Origin: Solenopsis invicta
Lineage: Eukaryota; Arthropoda; Insecta; Hymenoptera; Formicidae
Length of the DNA: 64,000 nt
Assembly (NCBI RefSeq): GCF_016802725.1
Contig: NC_052671.1
Location: forward strand, 9,901,501-9,965,500
Reading direction: 5' to 3'
The position numbers were made by a program, and so were the translations under genes. The notes under the pieces were generated by a model. That model did no database searches and was not told where the DNA came from. It saw only the letters and a list, made by a program, of their open reading frames with translations. Shown here in pieces: positions 63,790 through 64,000 of the stretch (positions are counted from its first letter, which is position 1; the number at the start of each line of letters is the position of its first letter).

Positions 63790-64000
63790 ATGATTTAATT
63801 GATATTTAGATTTTTTCTGATGCAACTTTAAATGTTTAGAAATAAATTTTCATTGGAGGAGAAGATGGTTCCTCATTTACATTTTGTATAATAACTTTTA
63901 ATGAATCATATCATACTCGTCAATGTATTATTCAATCGATTCTAAACTCAAAGTTATGGAATATTCATTACTAGGGATGTTATTGGATCAACACAAAAGT
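63790..64000. repeat. Dispersed repeat, copy 2 (cut by window end)
   Basis: Second copy of the repeat at 52258-52500, in the same orientation. It shares ATTGATATTTA, a TTTAGAAA block, TTTACATTTT and the 54-base core at 63919-63972. The copy lacks some 30-40 bases present in copy 1 upstream of the core. It may continue past the window. Confidence 0.7.

Noticed and set aside
1..64000. Prokaryotic-type systems (operons, CRISPR arrays, defence islands), known microRNAs, telomeric TTAGG arrays
   Set aside because: Looked for and not seen. Base composition, repeats and lack of long open frames are those of insect nuclear non-coding DNA.

Overview
This window looks like nuclear DNA of an insect, most probably a hymenopteran and perhaps an ant. 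The evidence is compositional. It is a mosaic of very AT-rich stretches and CpG-rich, CpG-undepleted islands. It has many long (GA)n/(CT)n tracts plus (CA)n, (TA)n, (CCG)n and (GAGC)n microsatellites, and small TA-flanked foldback transposons. There are no prokaryote-style gene blocks, operons or CRISPR arrays. I recognised no tRNA, rRNA, snRNA or known microRNA. The species assignment is inference; I have no marker gene to anchor it.

No protein-coding gene can be called with confidence. Open frames are short (at most about 200 codons), overlap on both strands inside the GC-rich islands, and show no domain I recognise, including no reverse-transcriptase or transposase motif. The window is best read as intergenic or long-intron DNA. 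Two weak exon candidates are recorded: one at 32642-32728, and a frame-compatible chain at about 37960-38009 / 38290-38338 / 39932-39967.

What the sequence does support is repeat structure. (1) Foldback or MITE-like elements: a foldback of about 540 bp at 12331-12873; a sharply bounded 180-bp palindromic MITE at 46939-47118 inside a cluster of related palindromes (46631-47220); and a dispersed family with CACTGAAAGAA-like ends at 26064-26913, 30275-30523, 59739-60040 and, as an end fragment, about 52700-52764. (2) Diverged local tandem duplications of unrelated period: 3 x ~268 bp (23366-24170), 2 x 202 bp (27916-28318), 2 x 103 bp (38735-38940) and 3 x ~53 bp (40165-40310). (3) A dispersed pair at 52258-52500 and 63790-64000, the second running off the window end. 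(4) A GC-rich, strongly self-complementary segment at 37661-37760 that could form a pseudoknotted RNA.

Layout: 1-4.2 kb AT-rich; 4.2-4.4 kb compound microsatellite; 5-5.7 kb CpG-rich; 9-12 kb CpG-rich; 12.3-12.9 kb foldback; 14-20.5 kb mostly CpG-rich with a cluster of GA/CT tracts; 20.5-26 kb AT-rich with the triplicated repeat; 26-31 kb foldback elements and tandem repeats; 33-35.4 kb CpG-rich; 35.4-41 kb very AT-rich with the structured segment and tandem repeats; 41-45.2 kb mixed; 45.2-47.2 kb AT-rich with the palindrome cluster; 47.2-52 kb CpG-rich; 52-64 kb mostly AT-rich with islands at 56.1-56.8, 58.1-59.0 and 63.2-63.8 kb.
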